The notes under the pieces were generated by a model, which saw only the letters and a program-made list of their open reading frames with translations, searched no databases and had not been told where the DNA came from. A stretch of 64,000 nt of DNA. Source: 40CM-4-68-19 sp036513415 (lineage in GTDB: Bacteria; Myxococcota; Myxococcia; Myxococcales; 40CM-4-68-19). The position numbers and the translations under genes are program-made. Positions within the stretch are counted from its first letter, which is position 1. Each line of letters starts with the position of its first letter. This document shows positions 18,011 through 26,516 of this stretch, piece by piece. Location: the NCBI GenBank assembly GCA_036513415.1, contig DATBZA010000171.1, positions 8,151 to 72,150 of the forward strand, in the 5' to 3' direction.

Positions 18011-18366
18011 AGCGCTCGCTGGTTCTGGTGATGATGCTGGCCTGCGCGCACGGCCCGCGAACTGGAGGCGGTCAGCCTATGGCGGAAGGCCTTGCCTCGT
18101 ACTACGGCGAGGCCCTGCGCGGTCACCGGACCGCCAGCGGCGAGCCGTTCAATCCCGACGCGCTTACGGCGGCGCACCGGTCCCTGGCGTTCGGGACCTG
18201 CATGCGCGTGGAGAATGCCCGGAACGGGCGCTCGGTGCGAGTGCGGGTGAACGATCGAGGACCGTTCGTGAAAGGCCGCATCGTGGACGTTTCCCTGGCG
18301 GCGGCCCGGGCGTTGGACTTCCTGCGGGATGGCGTTGCGCGCGTGCGACTGTTTCTCTGCGCGTGA
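18007..18366 (+). CDS. rlpA: RlpA-like septal ring lytic transglycosylase, lipoprotein
   Basis: A short RlpA of 119 residues. The proposed start is TTG at 18007, overlapping the PBP stop (TTGA) with GGGAAG eight bases upstream; GTG at 17998 is an alternative. The N-terminus has an MLAC lipobox. The double-psi beta-barrel has the family pattern: GLASYYG, H.TASGEPFN, LTAAHRSLAFGT, VRVNDRGPF and GRIVDVSLAAA. RlpA proteins cleave glycan strands lacking stem peptides, mainly at the septum. There is no SPOR domain, so septal targeting by denuded glycan is not evident. Coupling to a class A PBP fits joint synthesis and trimming of the wall. Confidence 0.85.
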   Translation: MKRSLVLVMMLACAHGPRTGGGQPMAEGLASYYGEALRGHRTASGEPFNPDALTAAHRSLAFGTCMRVENARNGRSVRVRVNDRGPFVKGRIVDVSLAAARALDFLRDGVARVRLFLCA

Positions 18367-18372
18367 GCCCGC

Positions 18373-19491
18373 TCAATGCGTTTGGGTCTCCTCCAACTGC
18401 GAGGATTCCGGCGAGGTCGGGTCTTGCGCCAGGACCGGCCCTTCCGGCCGATAATCTCGCTGGTAGATGCGCAAGAGGGAGAGGAGCACGGCGGCGGCGA
18501 TGGGGCCCAGGATGACTCCCAGGATCCCGAACGCCTCGATGCCGCCGAAGATGGCCATGAACACCAGCAGGTCGCTCATCCGGATCTTCGTGCCGACCAG
18601 CTTTGGCCGGAGGATGTAGTCGGCGACGAACACCACCACCACCCCGCTCCAGAGAAGGATGCCGATGCCCTGGGCCGGGTGTCCGAGCGCGATGACCACG
18701 ATTCCGACCGGCACCCAGACCAGCGCGGTGCCCACCGCCGGCAAGATGGAGGCGATGCCGGTCAGCGAGGCCCAGACCAGCGGGCTGTCCACTCCGAAGA
18801 TCCAGTAGCCGATGCCCGCGGTGATCGCCTGGTATAGCGACATGACCCCGGTGCTGAAGAGCATGGCGCGGATCACGTCTCGCACGTCGCGGACGATCTC
18901 GGCCACCTGGCCGTTGGGCAGCGGGACCATCTCCACCAGCCACCACGCGCCCTCCTTCCCTTCGCGCAGCAGGTAGTAGGAGGTGATGGCGGTAAAGATG
19001 AAGATGAACATGGCGCTGAACAGGCCGGCCACCAGGCTTGTGGCGCCCTTTCCGAGGAAGGCGGCGAGGTCGCGCGCGGTCTCGACGATGCGCTGGTTGA
19101 CGTCGTCGGACTCCAGTCCGAAGCGGGACAGGAGCGCGTTCACGTCTTTCCCGAGGAGGCCGGCGGCGCCCTGGTTCGGGTAGCGGCCCGCGAACCCTTG
19201 CACGAGCTGGACAACGCGGTGACCGACCACGAACACCAGGAACGTCAGCGTGGCAAGCGCCAGGAGCATCACCGTCGCGGTCAGGAGCGCGGCCGGCAGT
19301 CCAGGATGTTTTCCGCCCAGCTTGTGCAGCAGCTTCTCGTGGATCGGATATACGGCGATCGCGATCACGAGCCCCAGGAAGACCGGCACCCAGATCGGCT
19401 CGATCGTGCGCCAGAACGCGTAAACGGCGAGCGCGAACAAGACCAGGAAGGTGGCGCGCTGGAGGCGCGTGCGCTCGATCCGCTCTGACAT
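18373..19491 (-). CDS. AI-2E family transporter (PerM/YdiK-type permease)
   Basis: The 372-residue membrane protein has about eight hydrophobic helices in the AI-2E family layout: two or three N-terminal helices, a polar periplasmic stretch (about 90-150), then a C-terminal bundle with ITSYYLLREG, GIASILPAVGTALVW and FGILGVILGPIAAA. The last motif is the conserved signature. The family includes TqsA, proposed to export autoinducer-2, and Na+/H+ antiporters, so the substrate here is unknown. It is convergent with rlpA, with six bases between stops. Confidence 0.9.
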   Translation of the reverse strand: MSERIERTRLQRATFLVLFALAVYAFWRTIEPIWVPVFLGLVIAIAVYPIHEKLLHKLGGKHPGLPAALLTATVMLLALATLTFLVFVVGHRVVQLVQGFAGRYPNQGAAGLLGKDVNALLSRFGLESDDVNQRIVETARDLAAFLGKGATSLVAGLFSAMFIFIFTAITSYYLLREGKEGAWWLVEMVPLPNGQVAEIVRDVRDVIRAMLFSTGVMSLYQAITAGIGYWIFGVDSPLVWASLTGIASILPAVGTALVWVPVGIVVIALGHPAQGIGILLWSGVVVVFVADYILRPKLVGTKIRMSDLLVFMAIFGGIEAFGILGVILGPIAAAVLLSLLRIYQRDYRPEGPVLAQDPTSPESSQLEETQTH

Positions 19492-19573
19492 TCACACGCA
19501 GGTAGTCACCGGGCGTGAAATCCGGCACCCCCTGGGCCGTACAGCGTCATTTGCGAGACGGTTCCGCAAGCAT

Positions 19574-19616
19574 TAGCCGCTGCCGCCGAAGGCGGCTTTG
19601 CGGCTACGCCTGAGCG
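19574..19616. repeat. Dispersed palindromic repeat, copy A
   Basis: A 43-bp element identical but for one base to the sequence at 29421-29463. It folds as a nested hairpin: outer arms TAGCCGC and GCGGCTA, inner arms GCCGCC and GGCGGC around GAA. This copy lies between divergent genes (starts at 19491 and 19665), so it is not a simple terminator here. The 10-mer GCGAGACGGT occurs on both sides, at 19553-19562 and 19626-19635. It resembles a REP-type element. Confidence 0.8.
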
Positions 19617-19664
19617 AAATTGTTCGCGAGACGGTCATGAGATGCGTATTAGAGGAGAGCGCCC

Positions 19665-20999
19665 ATGCTCGCAGCCATCCTGATCGCCGCCGCCTCCCTG
19701 CCGCAGATTCCCTTCGAGAAGTACCGGCTGCCGAACGGACTGACCGTGATTCTCTCCGAGGACCACCGGGCGCCGGTGGTGGCGGTGGATCTCTGGTACC
19801 ACGTCGGCGCGGTGAACGAGCGCAAGGGCCGGAGCGGGTTCGCGCATCTCTTCGAGCACCTGATGTTCCAGGGGAGCAAGCACCTGAACGGGGACGAGCG
19901 CACCGTGTTCGCGATGCTCGACCGCAACGGCGCCACCAACTTGAACGGCACCACCGACTGGGACCGGACCAACTACTTCGAGACCATGCCCGCGGACCGG
20001 TTGGAGCTCGCGCTCTGGCTGGAGAGCGACCGGATGGGCTTCCTCCTCGACACGCTCGACCAGAAGAAGCTCGACACGCAACGTGAGGTCGTGCGCAACG
20101 AGCGCCGCCAGACCACCGAGAACGTACCGTACGGCCGGGCGGAGGAGCGGCTGGTGCAGCTCCTCTTTCCCGACCCTCACCCGTACTTCGGCTATGTGAT
20201 CGGCTCTCACGAAGATCTCATGGCCGCGTCGGTCAGCGACGTGCAGGACTTCTTCCGCACCTATTACGCGCCCAACAACGCGTCGATCGCCATCGTGGGA
20301 GATTTCCGCCCCGACGAGGTGAAGCCGCTGGTGGAGAAGTACTTCGGGCCCATTCCCCGCGGCCCGCAGCCGCCGCCGGTGACCGCGAAGACGCTGCCGC
20401 ACACGCAGGAAGTGCGCGAGACGCTGCGCGATCAGGTCCAGCTCGCCAAGGTGCTGATCGGATACGTCGGCCCCAAGCCGCTCGAGAATCCCGCCATCGG
20501 CCCGCTGGTGCGCGTCCTGGCCGGGGGAAAGTCCAGCCGCCTCTATCACGACCTGGTCTACGAGAAGAAGATCGCGCAGGACGTGAGCGCGAACTGGGAC
20601 CCCTCCATGCAGCTGGGCGGGATCTTCGAGATCACCGCTACGGTGCAGGCGGGGCACACGCCCGAAGAGGTGGAAGCGGCTTTGAGCGAGGAGGTGAGGC
20701 GGTTGCGGGAAGCGCCTCCTTCGCCCGAAGAGCTGGAGCGGGCCAAGCGCAACCTCGAGTCGGGCTTGTTCGCGCAGCTGGAGAACGTGGGCGGGTTCGG
20801 CGGCAAGGCGGATCAGCTCAATTTTTTCGAGATGTGGGCGCGCGACCCGGCGGCATTCACGAGGAACCTGGACGCGACGCTCGCCGTCACACCCGCGCAA
20901 GTGCAGGCGGTGGCCCGACAGTACCTCAACGATGAGCAGCGCGTGGTGATCACCGTGCTGCCCGAGCAGAAGCAGGCGGCGGCGGGAGGCGGGCGATGA
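19665..20999 (+). CDS. M16 family zinc metallopeptidase, catalytic subunit
   Basis: A 444-residue secreted peptidase of the insulinase/pitrilysin family. A signal-like N-terminus precedes FEKYRLPNGL, the usual opening of M16 domains. The inverted zinc motif HLFEH is at residues 61-65, and the third ligand Glu should lie about 76 residues later. A GGAGAG ribosome site precedes the ATG. Its stop overlaps the start of the second M16 gene (ATGA), giving the typical alpha/beta heterodimer in which this subunit carries zinc. Bacterial pairs of this type degrade peptides in the periplasm; the substrate is unknown. Confidence 0.93.
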   Translation: MLAAILIAAASLPQIPFEKYRLPNGLTVILSEDHRAPVVAVDLWYHVGAVNERKGRSGFAHLFEHLMFQGSKHLNGDERTVFAMLDRNGATNLNGTTDWDRTNYFETMPADRLELALWLESDRMGFLLDTLDQKKLDTQREVVRNERRQTTENVPYGRAEERLVQLLFPDPHPYFGYVIGSHEDLMAASVSDVQDFFRTYYAPNNASIAIVGDFRPDEVKPLVEKYFGPIPRGPQPPPVTAKTLPHTQEVRETLRDQVQLAKVLIGYVGPKPLENPAIGPLVRVLAGGKSSRLYHDLVYEKKIAQDVSANWDPSMQLGGIFEITATVQAGHTPEEVEAALSEEVRRLREAPPSPEELERAKRNLESGLFAQLENVGGFGGKADQLNFFEMWARDPAAFTRNLDATLAVTPAQVQAVARQYLNDEQRVVITVLPEQKQAAAGGGR

Positions 21000-22519
21000 A
21001 GCGGCTCTGGACAGTCATGGTCCTGGTGTCCTGCGCGTCTTCTTCGCCGAAGCCGGAGACGCAGCAAGAGGCGCAAGCGCGCACCGGGGACGCCGGGAAC
21101 GCGAGGCCCCAAGCGACGCCGGACCCGGCGTTCCGCGCCCAGCCGCCTTCGCCGGGGCCCGCGGTCGAGTTCTACGCTCCCGTTCCGGCGCAGCTCGCGC
21201 TGAAGAATGGCCTGCCCGTGTTCCTGATCGAGCGTCATGACGTGCCGCTGGTGGCGGTCTCGCTCGCCGTGCGCTCGGGCGCGGATACGGAGCCGGCGGG
21301 AAAGGCCGGACTCTCCTCTCTCGCCCTGGATCTGCTCGACGAAGGCACGCAGTCGCGGGACGCAGCCTCGATCGCCCGCGCTTTCGAGGACCTGGGAGCG
21401 CGCTACGGCACCAGCGCGGACGCGGACGCTTCCCGGGTGACCGTGACCGCGCTCTCCGACACGCTGGACCCGACGCTGGAGATCTTCGGTGACGTCGCGC
21501 TCAACGCCGCGTTCCGGGATGCCGACGTGGAGCGCGTGCGCATGGAGCGCCTGGGCCAGATCGCGCAGGCACTCGATGACCCCTCCTCGGTCGGCCAGCA
21601 CGTGCTCTCGCGGGTGATCTTCGGCGAGCAGCACCCCTGGGGGTATCCGGGCGAGGGGACCGTCAGGTCGGTCAAGTCCATCTCCCGCAAGGACGTGGTG
21701 GCCTGGCACAAGGCATGGTTCCGCCCCTCGAACGCCGCCCTGTTCGTGGTCGGCGACACCGACGCCGCCACCCTGCTGCCGCTCTTGGAGAAGCGGTTCG
21801 GCGGCTGGAAGGACGGGCCGGCCCCCAAGGTCGCGCGGCCCACCCGCCCGAGGAAGGCGGTGCGCGTGATCACGCTGGTGGACAAGCCCGACGCTCCGCA
21901 GTCGCAGATCTGGATCGGCGAGGTGGGCGTCGCGTCGACGGCAAAGGACATCTTCCCCGTCCGGGTGATGAACAACATCCTCGGCGGCAGCTTCAACTCG
22001 CGCCTGAACGGAAACCTCAGGACGGAGCACGCCTACTCGTATGGTGTGTTCAGCTTCTACGACACGCACCGGCAGGCGGGGCCGTTCGCCGCAGCCGGCG
22101 GCGTGGTCAGCGAGAAGACGGCCGAGGCGCTGGGCGAGTTCATGAAGGAGCTGGCGCGGATGAAATCCGGCGAGGTGAGCGAGGAGGAGCTTCTGGACGC
22201 GAAGGAGGGCCTGATCCGTACCATCCCGGCGCTGTTCGCCAGCAACGAGCAGACGGCCGGGGCCTACGCGCGCGTCTGGTCACACGCGCTGCCCCTGGAT
22301 TACTACGCCACCTACCAGCAGCGCGTGCGCGCCGTCACCAAGGACGAGGTGGCAAAGGCCGCGCGCGAGCGCCTGCATCCGGACGAGATGGCCATCGTGG
22401 TGGTGGGCCCGTCGCGACAGATCGCCCCGCGCCTGGAAGCCCTCAAGCTCGGGCGTATCGAGCTGCGCGATGCGGAGGGGGAGGCCCGCAAGGCGGTCTC
22501 CGCCGCCGCCGGGCACTGA
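20996..22519 (+). CDS. M16 family peptidase-like subunit lacking the zinc motif, lipoprotein
   Basis: The 507-residue partner of the preceding protease. The N-terminus has an LVSC lipobox (Cys13), followed by a Gln/Pro/Ala-rich linker to about residue 65. The M16 fold then begins with LALKNGLPVFLIERHDVPLV. Where the catalytic subunit has HxxEH this protein has LSSLALDLLDEG, so it cannot bind zinc in the usual way. The C-terminal domain has NNILGGSFNSRLNGNLR, the substrate-binding region. The lipid anchor may hold the heterodimer at the outer membrane. Confidence 0.92.
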   Translation: MKRLWTVMVLVSCASSSPKPETQQEAQARTGDAGNARPQATPDPAFRAQPPSPGPAVEFYAPVPAQLALKNGLPVFLIERHDVPLVAVSLAVRSGADTEPAGKAGLSSLALDLLDEGTQSRDAASIARAFEDLGARYGTSADADASRVTVTALSDTLDPTLEIFGDVALNAAFRDADVERVRMERLGQIAQALDDPSSVGQHVLSRVIFGEQHPWGYPGEGTVRSVKSISRKDVVAWHKAWFRPSNAALFVVGDTDAATLLPLLEKRFGGWKDGPAPKVARPTRPRKAVRVITLVDKPDAPQSQIWIGEVGVASTAKDIFPVRVMNNILGGSFNSRLNGNLRTEHAYSYGVFSFYDTHRQAGPFAAAGGVVSEKTAEALGEFMKELARMKSGEVSEEELLDAKEGLIRTIPALFASNEQTAGAYARVWSHALPLDYYATYQQRVRAVTKDEVAKAARERLHPDEMAIVVVGPSRQIAPRLEALKLGRIELRDAEGEARKAVSAAAGH

Positions 22520-22523
22520 GGCA

Positions 22524-22856
22524 CTACTTCTTGTCGCGCTGGCTCCCGCGCGCGAGCTCCGCCGCGGTGCGATCGGCGAGGTCGAGAAAGGCGAACAGCA
22601 GGGCCTGCAGCTTGGTGGGATCGCCGATCCCTTCGAACCGGTCCTCCTTGATCCGGTAGGCGAGCCAGTCGCGGTCGGTCGCGCCTTCGCGGTACGGGGC
22701 AAGCTTGAGCCCGGAGAGCGGCGTGCCCGAGAGATCGATCTGCACGCTCCAGCCCGGCCGTTCCCGGAGCGTCTCGATGCGGACGCCCAGCGCCGGGTCG
22801 CGTCCGCGCTCGAGCTGCGCCTTGTGCCAGGCCTGGATGCGCTCGAGGACTTCCAT
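22524..22856 (-). CDS. Imm53-like immunity protein (orphan)
   Basis: The 110-residue protein matches the pattern I know for immunity family 53: W...Q near the start, GVRIETLRERPGWSVQIDL, then LSGTPL and a C-terminal RIKEDRFEGIGDPTKL. Such proteins neutralise polymorphic toxins of contact-dependent or secreted systems. No toxin, Rhs, Hcp/VgrG or other immunity gene lies nearby: the convergent neighbour is an M16 protease and the upstream neighbour an amine oxidase. It may be an orphan immunity gene or serve another role. Recognition is by motif memory only. Confidence 0.62.
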   Translation of the reverse strand: MEVLERIQAWHKAQLERGRDPALGVRIETLRERPGWSVQIDLSGTPLSGLKLAPYREGATDRDWLAYRIKEDRFEGIGDPTKLQALLFAFLDLADRTAAELARGSQRDKK

Positions 22857-22918
22857 GCGCTGATGCTACGGCCGGCGCGCGCGCGGCGGCAACTTCAGCT
22901 CCGGCCGCCGAATGCGGC

Positions 22919-24139
22919 TCAGGAGCTGCGTCTGTGGCGTCTGCCGTTGGGTTGCAGCTCGCGCGCCGCGCGAATCCCGGTTTCGATCGCGCCATGTACC
23001 GTGGCGCAAGCCCCCTCGAAGTGCGTCGCCTCGCCGGCGAAGTGCAGGGGCCCCGCCGCCTCGGCAAGCGCGCGCTGCGCTTTCAGCGCGCCCACCGGGA
23101 CCCAGCTGTAGGCGCCCAGCGACAGGTCGTCCTTTTGCCAGTCGAAGGTCAGCGTCCGCAAGGGCCGCACCCGCCTTCCCACCGCCCTGGAGAGGGACTT
23201 GACTGCCGCCGCGGCCGCGTTCTTCCCCCGCAGCGCCTCCGCGTTGCGGCTCGCCGCCCACCCGATGATGGCCGGCGCGCGCGAGGGCAGCGGCCGCCAG
23301 AACGTGGGCACGGGCTGGTCGTGCGCGTGGAGGAAGGCCAGATCCCGGGGCCACCAGGGCCGTTCGAAGAGGAGCGCCACCTTGACCACGGCACCCATCG
23401 AGAGCGCATCGATGGCCGCTTCCTTCCGCCGCGGCAACGGAGGGACGAACCGCACCGCGCGGGCCTGCAGGACGCCCAGCGGCAGCGTAACGATCGCCCG
23501 CGCCCCCTCCCAGGCGCCATCTTCGGTCAGCGCCTGCACGGAGGAACGCGTCCAGCGGATTTCCCGTACGCGGGCGCCCAGCTCGACCCGGAGGCCCCGC
23601 GCGAGCCGGCGGGGAACGGCGTCGTAGCCGCGCGGGAGCCGCGCGATGCGATCGCCGTCGATCTGCTCGGCCGCCCGCATCTGCTGGACGATCGCCTTGA
23701 CGCTTGCGCGATGGATCGGCGCGGCGTTGAACCCTTCGAGATAGTCCGCCGCCAGCCGCCGCTCGTCGGCGCTCGCGCGCCGCCACCAGCTCGCCGAATC
23801 GAGCGCGTCTCGCACCGGCCGCTCGCGGCGGGCGGGAAGACGCGAGAGCTTTTCCATCACCGACTCCCAGAGATCGTCTCCCCGCACCAAGCCGCTCAGG
23901 TAATGCTCGCCGCGGACCTCGCGTGCGTGCCGGAGGTGCGGAAGGAGCGCCTTCGGCCTCCCGTGCACGAACTCCGCGCCTGCCTCCACCGGCATGGGCC
24001 AGCCGCGCGGCCGCAGGGTGTGCACGCGACCGCCGATCCGGTCGCGCGCTTCCAGCACCACGGCCCGATGACCCCGCAGCTCCAGCTCGCGCGCCGCGGC
24101 CAGCCCGGCCACTCCAGCTCCGATCACGAGGACGTCCAC
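22919..24139 (-). CDS. FAD-dependent amine oxidase family protein
   Basis: The 406-residue flavoprotein starts with the dinucleotide-binding motif VIGAGVAGLAAARELELRG, followed by the Glu of EARDRIGGRV and the GAEFVHG stretch typical of monoamine/polyamine oxidases. Near the C-terminus is LHFAGEATHFEG, the second FAD-contact motif. There is no signal peptide, so it acts in the cytoplasm or at the inner membrane. The substrate could be a polyamine, an amino acid or a carotenoid-like compound; the sequence does not decide. It is ten bases downstream of the AHSA1 gene on the same strand. Confidence 0.88.
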   Translation of the reverse strand: MDVLVIGAGVAGLAAARELELRGHRAVVLEARDRIGGRVHTLRPRGWPMPVEAGAEFVHGRPKALLPHLRHAREVRGEHYLSGLVRGDDLWESVMEKLSRLPARRERPVRDALDSASWWRRASADERRLAADYLEGFNAAPIHRASVKAIVQQMRAAEQIDGDRIARLPRGYDAVPRRLARGLRVELGARVREIRWTRSSVQALTEDGAWEGARAIVTLPLGVLQARAVRFVPPLPRRKEAAIDALSMGAVVKVALLFERPWWPRDLAFLHAHDQPVPTFWRPLPSRAPAIIGWAASRNAEALRGKNAAAAAVKSLSRAVGRRVRPLRTLTFDWQKDDLSLGAYSWVPVGALKAQRALAEAAGPLHFAGEATHFEGACATVHGAIETGIRAARELQPNGRRHRRSS

Positions 24140-24148
24140 CGGATCCGG

Positions 24149-24733
24149 TTACCGTTTCGTGCGCCGCGATCCCGATTTGCGCCTGGGCGCCGCGCTACGT
24201 CGCGCCGGTTTGCTCGCCGCCTTTCGGGCTGCGGCCTTCTGCACCGTGCGCGTGCCCTTCTGCGGCCGGCGCGCCGGCTCCTGCTTCCTGCCCCAGGAAG
24301 TCTCCGGCGCAATCGGGGCCGGTGTCTTTTGCTTTCCGCCCTTTGCAAAATAGCGCACGAGCGGCTTCAGGTAATGCTCGTTCCAGCCCTTTTCGTATCG
24401 CTTGAGCTGGCTCGGCGGCAAGTCGCTGTGGCGGACCACCACCCGCGTCCCGCCGCGCGTCGCCTCGAACTCGACCACCAGCCGGGAGTCGCGAAACTCG
24501 GGCGGAAACTCGGACGTGCGCCAGGTCTGCACGATGCGCCGGCCCTCGTCGACCCCGAGGAGGATGCCGTGGATGTATCCGTCCCAGGCGATGAACCGGC
24601 CGCCGGTCCAGGGCTCGACCACCGCTTCGCCGCCGCCGGTGAACGCGGCGTGCTCCCGGCCGTCCATCCAGGCCGAGAACACGCGTTGTGGCTCCGCGGC
24701 CACGATGGTCTCGAGCTGGAAGGAGTCGGGCAT
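24149..24733 (-). CDS. SRPBCC/AHSA1 domain protein with a lysine/arginine-rich tail
   Basis: The ATG at 24733 is chosen over 24820 because AGGAAG lies just before it and MPDSFQLETIVAAEPQRVF is the normal opening of AHSA1 proteins. Residues 1-130 form the SRPBCC domain, with VFSAWMDG, GGRFIAWDGY and a C-terminal helix KGWNEHYLKPLVRYF. Residues about 131-194 are a disordered tail rich in Lys, Arg, Ala and Pro, including AAARKAASKPARRSAA, like histone H1-type tails of some bacteria. The tail may bind nucleic acid or other polyanions. The domain binds hydrophobic ligands in other proteins; no ligand can be assigned. Confidence 0.82.
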   Translation of the reverse strand: MPDSFQLETIVAAEPQRVFSAWMDGREHAAFTGGGEAVVEPWTGGRFIAWDGYIHGILLGVDEGRRIVQTWRTSEFPPEFRDSRLVVEFEATRGGTRVVVRHSDLPPSQLKRYEKGWNEHYLKPLVRYFAKGGKQKTPAPIAPETSWGRKQEPARRPQKGTRTVQKAAARKAASKPARRSAAPRRKSGSRRTKR

Positions 24734-24825
24734 CTTCCTACCCCCAATTTTGCAGTTTAACGAATCGGGATCACACAGTTCCACTTTTCCATTGACGGGC
24801 GCACCTCGTCGCGGTCGCATGGGCC

Positions 24826-25431
24826 ATGCGCGACGCGTTGGAGAGGGTGCGTCCCGGGTCGCTCGAGGCCTTCTCGCATGCGAGCTATGTGCTCGTCAGG
24901 CCTCTGTTTTCCTGGAACCGCGTGTACCGGGTCCACGCATCCGACGGGCGGTTGGTGGCCTTCGTCGAACAGCCCTGGTTCCGGCTCCGGACCGAGCTCG
25001 TGATGTACGGGGACGAGGCGCAGCTCCAGCCCATCCTGGTGTTGAAGAACCGCCGCATCGCCGCCTTGAACATGGAGCACGACCTCTTCGACGCGGGCAG
25101 CGGACAGCGCCTGGGCGTGATCCGGACGCGCGGCTGGCGCTCGATGTGGCGGAACACCTGGGACATCCTCGACGGCGATGAACGTCCGGCGGGCCAGATG
25201 CTGGAGGACGGTCACTGGTTCTGGCGGCGCATGGTCCGCTTCCTCCCCGGCCGCCACCACATCGAGCTGGGGAGCCGGGAGGTGGCGCGGATCGCGCAGC
25301 GGTTCCACTTTTTCCGGCGGGAATTCCAACTCGAGATCCTGCCGGTGGACGATCCGATCGAGCCGCGGTTCGCCATCGCCTGCGCATTGATCGCCATGAT
25401 GGCGGACCTGCGCCGCGAGAACCGGGTGTAG
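24826..25431 (+). CDS. LURP-one-related/scramblase-like protein
   Basis: A 201-residue soluble protein, divergent from the AHSA1 gene (92 bases between starts). It has a repeated beta-strand pattern of the tubby-like LOR fold: a first strand set with SWNRVYRVHASDGRLVAFVE, then QPILVLKNRRIAALNMEHDLFD, and a C-terminal hydrophobic helix FAIACALIAMMADL where scramblase-like proteins have their buried helix. Function in bacteria is unknown; the fold often binds phosphoinositide-like lipids in eukaryotes. It is nine bases from the NUDIX gene start, so the two are probably co-transcribed. Confidence 0.7.
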   Translation: MRDALERVRPGSLEAFSHASYVLVRPLFSWNRVYRVHASDGRLVAFVEQPWFRLRTELVMYGDEAQLQPILVLKNRRIAALNMEHDLFDAGSGQRLGVIRTRGWRSMWRNTWDILDGDERPAGQMLEDGHWFWRRMVRFLPGRHHIELGSREVARIAQRFHFFRREFQLEILPVDDPIEPRFAIACALIAMMADLRRENRV

Positions 25432-25440
25432 GAGGTGGGC

Positions 25441-26076
25441 GTGGAGGTCAAGGGATTCGAGGTGACGGGCGACCAGCGCGTCGGCGAGGGCGGGCACCTT
25501 CGCCTGCGCCGCATGCGGATGCGGCTCCTGCTCTCCGACGGTTCGCGCACCAGCGAAGGAAGCTGGGACTACGTGGAGCGGCCCATGGGCCTGGACGCGG
25601 TCGTCGTGGCCCTCTTCCGCCGCCGCCCGGGCGCGCTGGAAGTGCTGCTGCGTCACGGCGTGCGCGTTCCAGTCCAGTTCGGCAGGCCGGAGAAGCCATC
25701 GGCCCTGCTCTTTCCGGAGTTGGTGGCGGGCATCCTCGAGCCCGGCGACGACGTGTTCCAGAGGGCCGCGGACGAGGCGATGGAGGAGGCGGGCCTCCGC
25801 GTTCCGCCGGCCTCCGTCGAGATGCTCGGCCCCGCGGCCTTTCCCACTCCAGGAATGTGCGCCGAGGTGTTTCAGTTCGTCTGCTGCGAAGTGGCTCCGG
25901 ACGCGTTGGCGCATCCGCCCGGCGGCGACGGCTCGCCGTTCGAGGAAGGCGCCCGGCTGGAGTGGGTCTCCCTGGACGAAGCGCTGGCGCGCTGCGCGCG
26001 TGGCGAGATCCGGGACATGAAGACCGAAATCGGCCTGCGTCGGCTGCGCGAGCTCAAGGCGCCTTCAGGCGCGTGA
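25441..26076 (+). CDS. NUDIX hydrolase (ADP-sugar pyrophosphatase-like)
   Basis: The GTG at 25441 fits the GGAGG at 25431-25435 better than a GTG at 25435 inside it; the product has 211 residues. The Nudix box begins at GILEPGD and ends in DEAMEEAGL: the metal-binding Glu residues are kept, but the usual Arg of REUxEE is Asp and the usual seventh-position Glu is Asp. NUDIX enzymes hydrolyse nucleoside diphosphates linked to another moiety. The N-terminal domain (about 1-45) before the box fits ADP-ribose/ADP-sugar types. The 3' end overlaps the osmC-like gene on the other strand by 23 bases. Confidence 0.82.
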   Translation: MEVKGFEVTGDQRVGEGGHLRLRRMRMRLLLSDGSRTSEGSWDYVERPMGLDAVVVALFRRRPGALEVLLRHGVRVPVQFGRPEKPSALLFPELVAGILEPGDDVFQRAADEAMEEAGLRVPPASVEMLGPAAFPTPGMCAEVFQFVCCEVAPDALAHPPGGDGSPFEEGARLEWVSLDEALARCARGEIRDMKTEIGLRRLRELKAPSGA

Positions 26077-26476
26077 CCACCCTCACTTCGCTGTCGAACG
26101 TCCGGTGGACCGGACAGCGATCGGCGATCTCCAGCAGCCGGTTCTTCTGCGCTTCGTCGAGCGGCCCTTCGAGGACGATCTCGCGCTCCATCCGGTCGAT
26201 CCGGCCTTCCTTCGTCTCGCAGTCGGCGCAGTCCTGCGCGTGGATCTTCTCGTGACGGATGGTCGTGATGACGCGCTGCAGCGGCCAGCCCTTCGCTTTC
26301 GCGTACATGCGCAGTGTCATCGAGGTGCAAGCGCCGAGGGCCGCGGCGAGCAGCTCGTACGGCGTGGGTCCTTGATCGGTCCCCCCGCCGGCGACCGGCT
26401 CGTCCGACCAGAGCTGGTGGCGGCCGACCCGGATGTCCTGCGAGAGACCCGATCCGCTAGTGACGGTGACGTCCAT
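26054..26476 (-). CDS. OsmC/Ohr family peroxide reductase-like protein
   Basis: The 140-residue protein starts at the ATG at 26476; the frame continues upstream but over the divergent sigma factor gene. It has the two family cysteines, Cys50 in LGACTSM and Cys121 in RCPVH, plus the PYELLAAALG helix. These cysteines reduce organic hydroperoxides in OsmC and Ohr proteins. The central insert with CADCETKEG (about 83-91) and its length put it nearer the YhfA/OsmC side than Ohr. It is divergent from the ECF sigma gene (40 bases between starts), so the two may share control. Confidence 0.87.
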   Translation of the reverse strand: MDVTVTSGSGLSQDIRVGRHQLWSDEPVAGGGTDQGPTPYELLAAALGACTSMTLRMYAKAKGWPLQRVITTIRHEKIHAQDCADCETKEGRIDRMEREIVLEGPLDEAQKNRLLEIADRCPVHRTFDSEVRVVTRLKAP

Positions 26477-26516
26477 CCCGCTGACATAGCAATCCTTCCG
26501 GGCCGTTGAAACTGCC

